The notes: generated from the letters alone by a model not told the origin. Counted from the stretch's first letter, positions 29,973 to 37,558 are shown. The stretch: 64,000 bases of DNA from PALSA-612 sp963711315 (GCA_963711315.1 CAVQDQ010000002.1:744001-808000); one strand, 5' to 3'. Program-made: numbers and translations.

Positions 29973-30374
29973 GGGTTCGACGGTGACGTGCTCGGGCAGG
30001 GCGACAATCTCCATCTCGAGCCGCTCGAACGCGAAGAGCGCGATCACGTCGTCGCGGGCGACGGTCACCTGGACAACAACCGGCGTGCCGCTGCCGTGAA
30101 GCCCGACGTTGTGGTGCGCCCAGGCGACGGCGTCGCGTCAGTCAATCGTCCACGAAAGGCCGTCCTCGTTGACGCCACGAACGGCACCGCGCCAGACACG
30201 TATCCGCTCGGGGGCCTTCGCCAGTAGATCGCGCACGTCGGACTCCATCAGGTGCTCGCGCCCCGGCCGGCCCGACGAGAATCGCTCACGCCATGCCGGC
30301 TCGTCGAGGCCGACGTGCTCGGCGTGCGTCCAGTCGTAGGCGAGCTGCCGCCAGTAGTCCTGGTCCGACCTCAA
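29838..30374 (-). pseudogene. ADP-ribosyltransferase-like protein interrupted by an in-frame TGA
   Basis: The frame reads from a TTG at 30372-30374 through RIRVWRGAVRGVNEDGLSWT, meets TGA at 30138-30140, and continues in the same frame with RDAVAWAHHNVG, PVVVQVTVARDDVIALF and LPEHVTVEPA. The R-G..GLSWT..D-x3-A-x2-W-A..DVIALF pattern is that of small phage/plasmid ADP-ribosyltransferase-like domains. The TGA replaces one residue without shifting spacing, so it looks like a point change or a sequencing substitution. The 3' end runs into repeat copy 2. It follows a small ORF by 3 bases. Activity is unproven. Confidence 0.5.
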
Positions 30375-30377
30375 CGC

Positions 30378-30647
30378 TTACCCCTCGTGCCAGCGCTCGT
30401 CCAGCGAGGCGATGCTGCTGGCGATGGCGTCGATGTCGCTGTCGATTGCCGAGAGCGACGTCGCGTTGAGCTGCACCCCGCTCGCCGCGATGGCGCGCAG
30501 CTTCGGCGCGAGTGCTTCCAGCCGGCCGGCGACGAAAGGCGGGAGAGCTCGGCGGCGAGCATCATGTTCTGCTCCATAGCCCCGTTGCCGTCTGGACTTC
30601 CTCCCATCGCGGCGTATCCACCTCGAGCGCTTCGTTTTCGTGGCCAT
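30378..30647 (-). CDS. Small basic protein upstream of ADP-ribosyltransferase-like ORF
   Basis: The 89-residue ORF starts with a very basic stretch (TKTKRSRWIRRDGRKSRRQR) and ends with a regular helix (LEALAPKLRAIAASGVQLN, then IDSDIDAIASSIASLDERW) suited to a coiled coil. The middle may contain an indel, because a parallel frame gives MEQNMMLAAELSRL. Its stop precedes the next gene by 3 bases, so the two look like one unit; a toxin/antitoxin-like pair is possible but unproven. Confidence 0.5.
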   Translation of the reverse strand: MATKTKRSRWIRRDGRKSRRQRGYGAEHDARRRALPPFVAGRLEALAPKLRAIAASGVQLNATSLSAIDSDIDAIASSIASLDERWHEG

Positions 30648-30872
30648 CGCACTCCTTCCGGATCGGGGGGGGGTCCAGGACGGCGGGTCAGACGTGCTCG
30701 CCGCTGTTTAAGAAACCGGTGTCTGTTCTGACTACACCCCGGCTCAGCTTGCCCGGCAACGGCGCTCATTCGCCTTCTAAGCGCCTTCGGCCGTGAAGGT
30801 GAAGCCGGTAGTGCCTGATCTGGCAACGGGCGGGCTACCGTCGGTGCCCGTGCCGCTCGCGGCGGGCGTCAG

Positions 30873-31436
30873 CTAAGCCCAGGGGAGGCGATCCCAGCAC
30901 GAGGGCCGCTCTCGGCGAAACCACTCGGCCGTCGCGTAGGCCTGCGCCGGATCGGAGGTCTCCTCCTCCACGCTCGCGCCGTACCGCGCCGCGAGCTTCG
31001 ACACCGGGTACCGCACCTGCCCCTCCTCGGACTGGGTCGCGGGCCCGCGTGCCCCGGCCATCAGGATCATGCACGGCCCGTCGCCCGCGCCGACGAAGGC
31101 GTGCTCGGTCCACGGAGGCGAGTGGAAGAAGTCCCACTGCTGGAGGAGTCGCTCCTCGCCCTGGACGAGCAGCCTGCACTCGCCGGAGAGCACGAGGAAC
31201 GCTTCCTGCGAGGACTCCGCGTGGTAGGTGGTCGTCTGTCCCGGCTCCAGAACGGTGACGTTGATTCCGAGCTGCGGGAACTCGACCGCCGGTTCGCCGT
31301 ACTCGCTCTCGAAGCTGCACCGAGCGCCCCTACTGTCCGCGAACCACCACTCGGCGTCGCGCACATTCACGACGAACCAACCCTCGGTGGCGGGTGCGAG
31401 CCCTGAGCCTGAGTCCTTGAGCTTCGCCTCGGGCAC
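30873..31436 (-). CDS. Cupin-domain protein
   Basis: The 187-residue protein has a conserved beta-barrel core: GINVTVLEPGQTTTYHAESS, then EAFLVLSGECRLLVQGEERL (cupin motif 1, G-x-H/E pattern with Glu and the Gly turn) and WDFFHSPPWTEHAFVG (motif 2 with His). The N-terminus WFVVNVRDAEWWFADSRG is common in actinobacterial cupins of unknown role. A metal site is likely but no substrate can be named. Intact; stands alone. Confidence 0.85.
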   Translation of the reverse strand: MPEAKLKDSGSGLAPATEGWFVVNVRDAEWWFADSRGARCSFESEYGEPAVEFPQLGINVTVLEPGQTTTYHAESSQEAFLVLSGECRLLVQGEERLLQQWDFFHSPPWTEHAFVGAGDGPCMILMAGARGPATQSEEGQVRYPVSKLAARYGASVEEETSDPAQAYATAEWFRRERPSCWDRLPWA

Positions 31437-31553
31437 GGCGTGACCCTATCGTCGCTCGGGGGGGAACCAATCATCGAGGCGCGGCACCCGCAGGTGGTGG
31501 CCCAGGCCGCCGCGCCCCGATCCACCGCGCGCAAGGAGGACGCGCGCAGTCCT

Positions 31554-31754
31554 TCACCGAAGGCCGAGCTGCGCGAGCAACCTGTCAACCTCGCGGTTGC
31601 GAGCCGTCTCACCGCGCCGACGCGGCTTTGCGTCCAGGCTGAACGCGCCCAAGGGGTTCGGTGATCGAACCGGCAACGGCTGGATCTCCGTCTCCGGCAG
31701 CTGCAGCCGCGCGCCGCGCAGCGCCTGACAGTGAGCACAGGTTCCGCAGCCCAC
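31554..31754 (-). CDS. Small CxxC protein, start uncertain
   Basis: As read, a GTG at 31752-31754 opens 66 codons beginning GCGTCAHCQALRGARLQLPE; the CGTCAHC motif suggests a zinc or Fe-S knuckle. In-frame sequence just upstream (DPHHPLRRTPGEV) continues the protein style, and an ATG near 31790 lies in another frame, so one indel may hide the true start directly after the 149-residue gene. The C-terminus is basic (RRRGETARNREVDRLLAQL). Last gene of the RHH operon. Confidence 0.45.
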   Translation of the reverse strand: MGCGTCAHCQALRGARLQLPETEIQPLPVRSPNPLGAFSLDAKPRRRGETARNREVDRLLAQLGLR

Positions 31755-31788
31755 CTCGCCCGGCGTGCGCCGCAGTGGATGGTGCGGG

Positions 31789-32238
31789 TCATAGGTTCAC
31801 CTGATCGCGGACGGCACCGCTGCGCGAGACGATCCGCATGCCGCCGCCGGGTGATTGCCTGACTTCGCCCGCGATGATCTCGCCGGCGACGCCGCGGTCG
31901 ACGGGATCGTGGTCGCGCGCCCTCATGAACCAGAGCCTGCCGGCGTGGACGCAAAAGTATTTGATGCCGAGCTTGGTCGGGTTGGGCGACATGAGTATTT
32001 GTGACTGGTCGAGGAGGAACTGGCGGCCAGTCTCCTTGTGCACAAACTTCCTCCCGGTCACACCGACCGGCTCGAAGTCAGAGAATTCCGCCTGCTCGAA
32101 CAGATGGCGCGCCTGCGCGACGCTCCTGGGTGTCGCCGCCCACTGGATGTCGAGCTCCGCGACCTGGCCCTCCGGCTGGCCACCCCCGACCTGCATCCCC
32201 CAGGAGGTGTCCGTGATCCACTCGCGCTCACCACTCAT
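31789..32238 (-). CDS. Conserved-type hypothetical protein, 149 residues
   Basis: The product starts SGEREWITDTSWGMQVGGG and contains AELDIQWAATPRSVAQARHL, GRKFVHKETGRQFLLDQSQI and KYFCVHAGRLWFMRARDHDP. It has no signal peptide or transmembrane helix. The mix of beta strands and aromatic residues suggests a compact beta domain, but I recognise no family. Its ATG overlaps the stop of a ribbon-helix-helix gene (ATGA), so it is co-translated with that regulator. The start was set here because the longer frame upstream is the shadow of the RHH gene. Confidence 0.65.
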   Translation of the reverse strand: MSGEREWITDTSWGMQVGGGQPEGQVAELDIQWAATPRSVAQARHLFEQAEFSDFEPVGVTGRKFVHKETGRQFLLDQSQILMSPNPTKLGIKYFCVHAGRLWFMRARDHDPVDRGVAGEIIAGEVRQSPGGGMRIVSRSGAVRDQVNL

Positions 32239-32408
32239 GCTGCCTCCTCCTCCTCGTGTGCCCGTTCGAGGTCTTCGAGATAGCGACGCAACCCGTGACG
32301 CACTTCGCCGCTCAAGCTGCGGTCGTTCTCTCGTGCACGCTCGGCGAGCTCCTCCTTCGTCGCAGCGCCGACGCGAACGACGATTGTCTCGCTCTCGTAT
32401 ACAGTCAT
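32235..32408 (-). CDS. Ribbon-helix-helix DNA-binding protein (57 residues)
   Basis: The ORF reads TVYESETIVVRVGAATKEEL, then AERARENDRSLSGEVRHGLRRYLEDLERAHE. This is a short strand followed by two helices, the ribbon-helix-helix fold of CopG/Arc-type regulators and antitoxins, and S-L-S-G-E-V-R is the typical start of helix 2. It begins at ATG 32406-32408 and is coupled by ATGA to the 149-residue gene. A promoter with the -10 only about nine bases from the ATG implies a leaderless mRNA and autoregulation by this protein. It may be an antitoxin or a small operon repressor. Confidence 0.75.
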   Translation of the reverse strand: MTVYESETIVVRVGAATKEELAERARENDRSLSGEVRHGLRRYLEDLERAHEEEEAA

Positions 32409-32416
32409 GACAACAG

Positions 32417-32446
32417 TTTATACGCCGGTGGTGACAGACTAGGCAA
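32417..32446 (-). promoter_or_regulatory. Sigma-70-type promoter for the RHH operon
   Basis: On the minus strand TTGCCT (32441-32446) and TATAAA (32417-32422) are separated by 18 bases. The ATG begins eight bases after the -10, so transcription should start at or near the start codon (leaderless). The oppositely oriented zinc-ribbon gene starts at 32448, so both genes share this short region. Confidence 0.55.
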
Positions 32447-32447
32447 C

Positions 32448-32678
32448 GTGTCGCGCCAGTCACCGCAGGTTGAGTCCCGCTGCGACGACTGTGGACTGCT
32501 CTTCCGAACTGCTTCCGACAACGCGACGCGCGCACGGCGCGACGACAGGCCGCTGCGCTGCGAGACGTGCCGGCTGATCGGCCAAGCGCGGCCGCGCTCT
32601 GAGGCAATCGACGCGGCCAAGCGCTGGTGGCTCGAGCGCTACGGCGCCGACGAGCTTCAACGCTGGCCGCCGTTGTGA
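32448..32678 (+). CDS. Small zinc-ribbon protein
   Basis: The 76-residue protein begins at GTG 32448-32450 and shows two Cys pairs, ESRCDDCGLLFRT and PLRCETCRLIGQ, spaced as a treble-clef or ribbon zinc site, followed by KRWWLERYGADELQRWPP. Such proteins are common in actinobacterial mobile islands and phages. It is divergent from the RHH gene with about 40 bases between starts. Function unknown. Confidence 0.65.
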   Translation: MSRQSPQVESRCDDCGLLFRTASDNATRARRDDRPLRCETCRLIGQARPRSEAIDAAKRWWLERYGADELQRWPPL

Positions 32679-32691
32679 GGCGGCGAGCCTT

Positions 32692-32778
32692 TCAGCTCAA
32701 GGTGACGGAGTACAGGGCCGCAAAGCAGACGACCGCTGCCACGATGCCCACGACTACCAAGATCGAGAAGAGGCTCAT
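32692..32778 (-). CDS. Possible 28-residue membrane peptide
   Basis: ATG at 32776-32778 opens MSLFSILVVVGIVAAVVCFA plus eight residues, almost entirely one transmembrane helix, ending in TGA at 32692. There is no good ribosome site. The hydrophobic pattern is more regular than expected by chance in high-GC sequence. Confidence 0.3.
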   Translation of the reverse strand: MSLFSILVVVGIVAAVVCFAALYSVTLS

Positions 32779-32841
32779 CCGGGGGGAATGTCGGTGGAAG
32801 AGGCTTAACCCCGTCCGGTATCGGCCGAGACAGGTGGAGTC

Positions 32842-33318
32842 TTGAGCGCCGCCGCGCTGCGCGTCGAGTGGCTGCTCAGAACCTTCTACGACGCACGCGA
32901 GGCATGGGACGGCCGCGCGGACGGTTCCGGCGTGCTGCTCATGCCTTCCGACTACCGTCGTGGCAGCTACGCCGAACTCGAGCGCTGTCTCGCTGACATG
33001 CGCGACAACGGCCACCGGCGCGAGTGGTGGCACGTCACGAGAAGGTTCCGCGACGGACGGCGCCTGGCGCTCGAGGTCCCGGTGCGCCGCACCCGGCAGG
33101 GTGCCGTGCCTGTCCTGCCTCGCAACTGCGAGCTCGTCGGCGGCGCCGTCTTCACCGGTTCTCGCCGTGCTCGTGTACTCGTCCGCCGCTGGCCCCACAA
33201 CGTGCAAGTGGAGCTCGCCGATGCCGGTGTCGGGCTGCTCGTCTCGACGATGTACGGCGGCCAGCGTGAGCGGATCGTGCTGCCGGCTGCGGTGGCGGAA
33301 GTGGCGTTCGGCGGCTAG
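32842..33318 (+). CDS. Hypothetical protein, 158 residues
   Basis: A TTG start with GGTGGAG seven bases upstream opens an intact frame: ALRVEWLLRTFYDAREAWDG, LLMPSDYRRGSYAELERCLA, HRREWWHVTRRFRDGRRLAL, RNCELVGGAVFTGSRRARVL and a beta-rich C-terminus. No transmembrane segment or known motif is visible. The composition matches the small phage-like genes around it. The TTG start is supported by the ribosome site and the lack of an upstream ATG. Confidence 0.55.
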   Translation: MSAAALRVEWLLRTFYDAREAWDGRADGSGVLLMPSDYRRGSYAELERCLADMRDNGHRREWWHVTRRFRDGRRLALEVPVRRTRQGAVPVLPRNCELVGGAVFTGSRRARVLVRRWPHNVQVELADAGVGLLVSTMYGGQRERIVLPAAVAEVAFGG

Positions 33319-33334
33319 GCCGTTACGTGACGAG

Positions 33335-33460
33335 CTAGAGCCCTAACTCGCGGCTCAGGCAATCGGCGCAGAACACCGCCACCTCGTCGATGTCCTCGGC
33401 TTCCTCGTCGCCCACGGTGAGAAGTGCCTCCCATCTCGTCAGCCCGCCACCCTTAGCGGG
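33335..33460 (-). pseudogene. 3' part of a small zinc-finger protein
   Basis: Only the C-terminal half is clear: TRWEALLTVGDEEAEDIDEV then AVFCADCLSREL and a stop. Proteins of this type (N-terminal Cys pair, W-x-A-L-L-T-V, C-terminal CxxC) are common in actinobacteria; here the first Cys pair is missing and no start is found upstream. It is probably truncated, or broken by an indel near 33450. Confidence 0.4.
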
Positions 33461-33561
33461 TGAAGAGGCCTGGAACGCTGGAGGGGCGCAAGGATCAATA
33501 GGGCAGAACAGTCGCGTTACGTGGGAACACGCTCGCCCAGGCCACTCTCGCCCCGTTGGCT

Positions 33562-34113
33562 TCAGAGTCCTCGTCGGAGCCAATCGTCTCGGCGAACCTC
33601 GTACACCGTCATCGGCTCGCCCGAGCGCCCGCGGCCTCGGCCCCGCGCCGCGAATCCGAGCTTGGCGGCAAGGCGACGAGATGGTTCGTTCGCTCCCTCC
33701 TCGATGTAGGCCGTGATGATCTCGACATCGGTACGGCCCCAGAGGTCATCGATGGCTGCTTCCATCGCCTCGATCGCGATGCCTTCCCTCCGCCGCTCCT
33801 CGGTCACCCACCAGCCCGCCTCTACCTCGTCGGGTGCGATGCCCTCGATGCCATGACCGGCAAGGCGCAGCTCGGCGCCGCCGAGGAAGCTCTCGTCCCG
33901 TCTGTCCCGGATCGCCCAGGGGCCGAAGCCGTGCTCTCGCCACTGCAGCTCGGCGGCGCGAGTGTCGCGCAATGCGTCGGCGGGGTTCTTCGACGCTCGT
34001 GCGTGCTCGGCCTCGTCGAGTCGTCTCAGCGGGATCAGGATCAGACGCGCTGTTCGGAGAACGATTCGACCGCGTGCCGGCCCCGCCGATTCGCCCGCGT
34101 AGCGTCCATGCAC
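33562..34113 (-). CDS. GNAT-family N-acetyltransferase (RimJ/RimL type)
   Basis: The 183-residue protein shows the usual order: LRTARLILIPLRRLDEAEH, GFGPWAIRDRRDESFLGGAELRL (strands 2-3), VEAGWWVTEERRREGIAIEA (strand 4 with the acetyl-CoA loop R-R-E-G-x-A) and NEPSRRLAAKLGFAARGRG (helix 4 and the N-x-x-S-x-x-L-x-x-K-x-G-F motif). It probably acetylates a small molecule or protein amine. Intact; near the right end of the accessory island. Confidence 0.85.
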   Translation of the reverse strand: MHGRYAGESAGPARGRIVLRTARLILIPLRRLDEAEHARASKNPADALRDTRAAELQWREHGFGPWAIRDRRDESFLGGAELRLAGHGIEGIAPDEVEAGWWVTEERRREGIAIEAMEAAIDDLWGRTDVEIITAYIEEGANEPSRRLAAKLGFAARGRGRGRSGEPMTVYEVRRDDWLRRGL

Positions 34114-34334
34114 GCTCGCAGTATGGCCCGATGCGTTCTGGTGATATTCCCGAACTCATTGGCCCGATGAGTGCGAGACCTGAAAGCCGGCCACGGCGGC
34201 GAGCATAAACGGCGGCTAAAGCCGTTGCCATGTTCGGCAAGTTCCCAGGTAGGCACCACATGCTCATTTCTGGCATCTACGGCACGGATGACTCGCCTGT
34301 TTAAGCCAAATCCGCATGCCTACTGGGGTTCAGA

Positions 34335-34407
34335 TGCGCCTGGCAGGAATCGAACCTGCGGCCTCGCGCTCCGGAGGCGCGCGCTCTATCCCCTGAGCTA
34401 CAGGCGC
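34335..34407 (-). tRNA. tRNA-Arg (anticodon CCG)
   Basis: The minus strand folds as a full cloverleaf of 73 bases: acceptor GCGCCTG/CAGGCGC with discriminator A, D-arm GCTC..GAGC, anticodon stem CGCGC/GCGCG with loop CTCCGGA giving CCG (codon CGG), and T-arm GCAGG-TTCGATT-CCTGC. No CCA is encoded. It marks the right edge of the accessory island, and a diverged copy of its 3' end appears near 28.67 kb. Confidence 0.95.
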
Positions 34408-34441
34408 GTGGCGCCAGTCTAGCGCCCGGGGTCCGCCTACA

Positions 34442-35473
34442 ATGAGTGGGCCATGGCACCGCTCCAGGACGACCCTCTCAGTACCGATGGCCAAGCTGCC
34501 TCGCATCAGCCGCCCCAGGCGCCGCTCGCGCGTCGGCGAGATCGTCGCGCGGGCCGAGCCCCGGCTCACTGAGCTCAGCGCCAACGGCCTCACCTGGATC
34601 AACCTCTCCGTCCCGGATGCCGAGAGCGCCGAGGAGCTCGCCGAGCGCTTCGAGTGGCACGAGCTGGACATCGAGGATGTCCTCTCCAAGCGCCAGCGGC
34701 CGAAGATCGACGAGTACCCCGACTACCTCTTCGTCGTCCTCCACTTCCCGGCCTACGACAAGGCCGTCCAGCGCCTGAACGCCGCCGAGCTCGACGTCTT
34801 CCTCGGGCACGGTTACCTCGTCACGCTGCCGAACGTCGAGCTGTTGCCCGTGACGAGGCTCTTCCAGCGCTGCGAGGACGACGAGGCGCTGCGCGAGGAC
34901 CTCTTCTCGAAGGGATCGGGCTACCTGCTCTACCACGTGCTCGACGATCTCTTCGACTACTGCTTCCCCATCCTCGACAAGATGGGTCACAAGCTTGACA
35001 GCGTCGAGGACGAGATGTTCGAGGGGCACGCCGAGGAGGTCGTCCGCGATATCTCCAACGTGAAGCAGGAGATCATCTCGTACCGCAAGATCATCAAGCC
35101 CGAGCGCACGACGCTGCGTGCGCTGGAGCGGCGCGCCGAGCGCTTCCTGCCCGAGGAGCTCGACGTGTACTTCGACGACATCGTCGACTCTGCTGAGCGC
35201 ATCTGGGACCTGCTCGACAACTACAAGGAGGTCGTCGAGGGCCTCGAGTCGACGAACGAATCGGTGATCTCGCACCGGCACAACGAGGTACTGCGCGTGC
35301 TGACGGTGGTCAGCACCGTGATGCTGCCGCTGTTCGTGATCACGGGCATCTTCGGCATGAACGTCCTCTTCCCGGGCGAGGGGACGCGCGAGGGGTTCTG
35401 GGTGATCCTCGGCATCATGGGCCTCACGATCGCTGGGCTCGGCGCGTTCTTCCGCTGGAAGCGCTGGCTCTAG
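34442..35473 (+). CDS. corA: CorA-type magnesium/cobalt transporter
   Basis: The protein has the long cytoplasmic alpha/beta domain (LTWINLSVPDAESAEELAER, HELDIEDVLSKRQRPKIDEY), a long stalk helix (DKMGHKLDSVEDEMFEGHAE) and two C-terminal transmembrane helices. The first ends in VITGIFGMNVLF, the GMN selectivity signature, and the second is ILGIMGLTIAGLGAFF. The stated start gives 343 residues; an ATG at 34487 would remove 15 polar residues and may be the real one. Intact. It converges with the next gene with a 4-base overlap. Confidence 0.93.
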   Translation: MSGPWHRSRTTLSVPMAKLPRISRPRRRSRVGEIVARAEPRLTELSANGLTWINLSVPDAESAEELAERFEWHELDIEDVLSKRQRPKIDEYPDYLFVVLHFPAYDKAVQRLNAAELDVFLGHGYLVTLPNVELLPVTRLFQRCEDDEALREDLFSKGSGYLLYHVLDDLFDYCFPILDKMGHKLDSVEDEMFEGHAEEVVRDISNVKQEIISYRKIIKPERTTLRALERRAERFLPEELDVYFDDIVDSAERIWDLLDNYKEVVEGLESTNESVISHRHNEVLRVLTVVSTVMLPLFVITGIFGMNVLFPGEGTREGFWVILGIMGLTIAGLGAFFRWKRWL

Positions 35474-35742
35474 CGGGCGATGAGAAAGACGGCGAGCCCC
35501 GCGAAGAACACGGCGTCGGCGATCACGAAGATGAGGATCGCCTTCGTCGAGATGCGCACGACGCGGCCGCTCACGCCCAAGGCCACGAGCGCGCGCAGGC
35601 GGTTGCCCACGTCCTCATCCGGCACGTAGCCGGAGGCGATCTCGTCGAGCTCCCGTTCCTCGACTCCCAGCGCCGAGGCGATGTCGCGTCGAGACATCCG
35701 GCTCTCGAGCGTGGTGAGCATCCCCGGGAAGTCGTCGTCCAC
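35470..35742 (-). CDS. Small membrane protein with HTH-like N-terminus
   Basis: The 90 residues include an N-terminal segment SRMSRRDIASALGVEERELD (helix-turn-helix-like spacing) and a C-terminal hydrophobic helix ILIFVIADAVFFAGLAVFLI. It may be a membrane-tethered small protein; no family is recognised. It is divergent from the HIT gene with 29 bases between starts. Confidence 0.55.
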   Translation of the reverse strand: MDDDFPGMLTTLESRMSRRDIASALGVEERELDEIASGYVPDEDVGNRLRALVALGVSGRVVRISTKAILIFVIADAVFFAGLAVFLIAR

Positions 35743-35771
35743 GGCCGCGAGTATGTCGTAGCCTGCCGGGC

Positions 35772-36251
35772 GTGAAGCAGCTCTGGGCTCCGTGGCGGTT
35801 GGAGTACATCGCCGGTGCCGACGAGGAGGCAGGTTGCATCTTCTGCCTGGCCGCCGCGGGCGAGGATGCCGACGGCCTCATCGTGCACCGCGGCGAGAGC
35901 GCCTTCTGCCTGCTCAACAAGTACCCGTACACCTCAGGGCACCTGATGGTCGCTCCCTACCGGCACGTCGGCGAGTTCTCGGAGCTCTCGGACGATGAGG
36001 CGCTCGAGCTGCATCGGTTGGCGACATCAGGCATGGGCGCCCTGGCGCAGACGTACGCGCCACAGGGCTACAACGTCGGCTGGAACCTCGGGCATATCGC
36101 CGGCGCAGGCGTCGTCGACCACGTCCATCTGCACGTCGTGCCGCGTTGGGCGGGCGACACGAACTTCATGCCGGTGCTCGCCGACGTGAAGGTGCTACCG
36201 CAGCATCTCGATGAGACACGCGCCGCGCTGGCCGCGGCCTGGCCGGCTTAG
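35772..36251 (+). CDS. HIT-family protein (AP4A phosphorylase/hydrolase-like)
   Basis: The 159-residue protein starts KQLWAPWRLEYIAG, typical of the actinobacterial Rv2613c-like group, with the zinc-like ligands in GCIFCLAA. The active-site HIT motif is VVDHVHLHVVPRW near residue 115. NKYPYTSGHLMVAPYRHVG is the nucleotide-binding strand. The family cleaves diadenosine polyphosphates; Rv2613c is a phosphorylase. GTG start at 35772. Intact. Confidence 0.9.
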   Translation: MKQLWAPWRLEYIAGADEEAGCIFCLAAAGEDADGLIVHRGESAFCLLNKYPYTSGHLMVAPYRHVGEFSELSDDEALELHRLATSGMGALAQTYAPQGYNVGWNLGHIAGAGVVDHVHLHVVPRWAGDTNFMPVLADVKVLPQHLDETRAALAAAWPA

Positions 36252-36613
36252 CGCGCGAAGCCGCCCCAGGTGCCGAGCAGCTTGCCGCCGAACGGCGCGA
36301 TCAGCTCGCGTGCTGCGTCATCGGGGTTGCCGTACGTTGTCATGGCCTTGACCTCTATGCAGTCCATGTAGCGGCGGGCCCACTTCTCCATGAAGCCGTT
36401 GACGTGCTTGACGGTCGCCTCCGAGTCCGCGTACTTCTCGTAGATGTGCACGGTGGTGCGGTCGTCCGAGATGAACCACTCGTAGTTGAGCGTTCCCGGC
36501 TCCTTGCTCGCGCCGGCCACCATCTCCTCCATCAGCTCCTTGAACGTGTCGAGCTGACCGTCCTTGATGGCGCACTGCACGACCCACGAGACCTGCCCGT
36601 CGATGCCACCCAT
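36248..36613 (-). CDS. ABM-domain (antibiotic biosynthesis monooxygenase-like) protein
   Basis: With the ATG at 36611-36613, preceded by a strong GGAGGAGAG site, the product is 121 residues. It reads QVSWVVQCAIKDGQLDTFKE, then MVAGASKEPGTLNYEWFISD and VHIYEKYADSEATVKHVNG, the dimeric alpha/beta ferredoxin-like fold of YgiN/ABM proteins that oxidise quinols or other small substrates. The longer upstream frame is rejected because of the ribosome site. Substrate unknown. Confidence 0.8.
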   Translation of the reverse strand: MGGIDGQVSWVVQCAIKDGQLDTFKELMEEMVAGASKEPGTLNYEWFISDDRTTVHIYEKYADSEATVKHVNGFMEKWARRYMDCIEVKAMTTYGNPDDAARELIAPFGGKLLGTWGGFAR

Positions 36614-36698
36614 CGCTCTCTCCTCCGGTCGTCGATTCGGCGCGACCCTACCACTACGGGGGCCCCGCCAGCCGATGGCAGGACGATAGGTTTCGGGC

Positions 36699-37403
36699 AT
36701 GACCACTACACCGATTGTCCTGGTACCCGGGTTCTGGCTCGGCGCGTGGGCGTGGGACGAGGTCGCGGAGGCGTTGCGCGCCGACGGCCACGACGTCACG
36801 GCGATCACGCTGCCCGGTCTCGAGTCGGCTGACGCCGATCGTTCCTCGATCACGCTCTCCGACCACGTCGATGCCATCTGCGAGGCGGTGCAGGCGGCCG
36901 GCCCTCCTGTCGTGCTCGCCGTACACAGCGCGTCCGGGTTCTCCGGCTACGCCGCGAGCGACCGTATCCCGGAGCAGATCGCCGCCATGGTGTACGTCGA
37001 TACGGCCCCGGGGAAGGGCGTGCTGGATCCCGACTTCGAGGGCGAGGAACTGCCCCTGAACTGGGAGTCGATCGAGAAGGAGGAGAACCTCGACGGGCTC
37101 AGCGAGGAGCAGAACGAGACGTTTCGCCGGCGAGCGGTGCCGGTGCCGGGCGGCGTCCTGCGCGAAGGCATCGAACTCACGAACGACGCGCGCCGCGACA
37201 TCCCGAGCACGATCATCTGCACGGGGTTCACCTCCGAGCAGTACAAGGAGGCCGCAAAGGAGGGGCATTCCTTCCTCGCAGGCCTCCCCGAGCTGCGCAA
37301 CATCACCTGGATCGACATGCCGACGAGCCACTGGCCGATGTGGTCGAAGCCGCAGGAAACGGCTGCCATCATCGGCGACGTCGCAAAGAAGGCCGCGAAC
37401 TGA
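36699..37403 (+). CDS. Alpha/beta hydrolase (small esterase type)
   Basis: The 234-residue enzyme begins IVLVPGFWLGAWAWDEVAEA, has the nucleophile Ser in VLAVHSASGFSGYAA and ends with the catalytic His in IDMPTSHWPMWSKP, the layout of the EstC/salicylate-esterase-like hydrolases. No signal peptide is seen. It probably hydrolyses a small ester or amide. Intact; followed by tRNA-Gly on the other strand. Confidence 0.85.
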   Translation: MTTTPIVLVPGFWLGAWAWDEVAEALRADGHDVTAITLPGLESADADRSSITLSDHVDAICEAVQAAGPPVVLAVHSASGFSGYAASDRIPEQIAAMVYVDTAPGKGVLDPDFEGEELPLNWESIEKEENLDGLSEEQNETFRRRAVPVPGGVLREGIELTNDARRDIPSTIICTGFTSEQYKEAAKEGHSFLAGLPELRNITWIDMPTSHWPMWSKPQETAAIIGDVAKKAAN

Positions 37404-37421
37404 CGACTGCCCGGTCGCGAG

Positions 37422-37494
37422 AGCGGACGATGGGACTCGAACCCACGACACCTGGCTTGGGAAGCCAGTGCTCTACCAACTGAGCTACGTCCGC
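37422..37494 (-). tRNA. tRNA-Gly (anticodon CCC)
   Basis: On the minus strand the acceptor is GCGGACG/CGTCCGC, the D-arm GCTC..GAGC, the anticodon stem CTGGC/GCCAG with loop TTCCCAA (CCC, codon GGG), and the T-arm GTGGG-TTCGAGT-CCCAT. Length 73 with discriminator T; no encoded CCA. It follows argS on the same strand, separated by a hairpin. Confidence 0.95.
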
Positions 37495-37510
37495 GCGGCG
37501 CTCAGAATAG

Positions 37511-37543
37511 CGAGGGGGCAGCCGCCGCACAGCCGCCCCCTCG
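37511..37543 (-). terminator. Hairpin between argS and tRNA-Gly
   Basis: CGAGGGGGC (37511-37519) pairs perfectly with GCCCCCTCG (37535-37543), with a GC-rich 15-base loop. It lies 16 bases after the argS stop. There is no strong T-run, as usual for intrinsic terminators in high-GC actinobacteria. Confidence 0.6.
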
Positions 37544-37558
37544 ACACGTTGATCTTAT

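Noticed and set aside
30138..30140. Selenocysteine at the in-frame TGA
   Set aside because: No SECIS-like hairpin was found after the TGA, and the family has no selenoprotein tradition.
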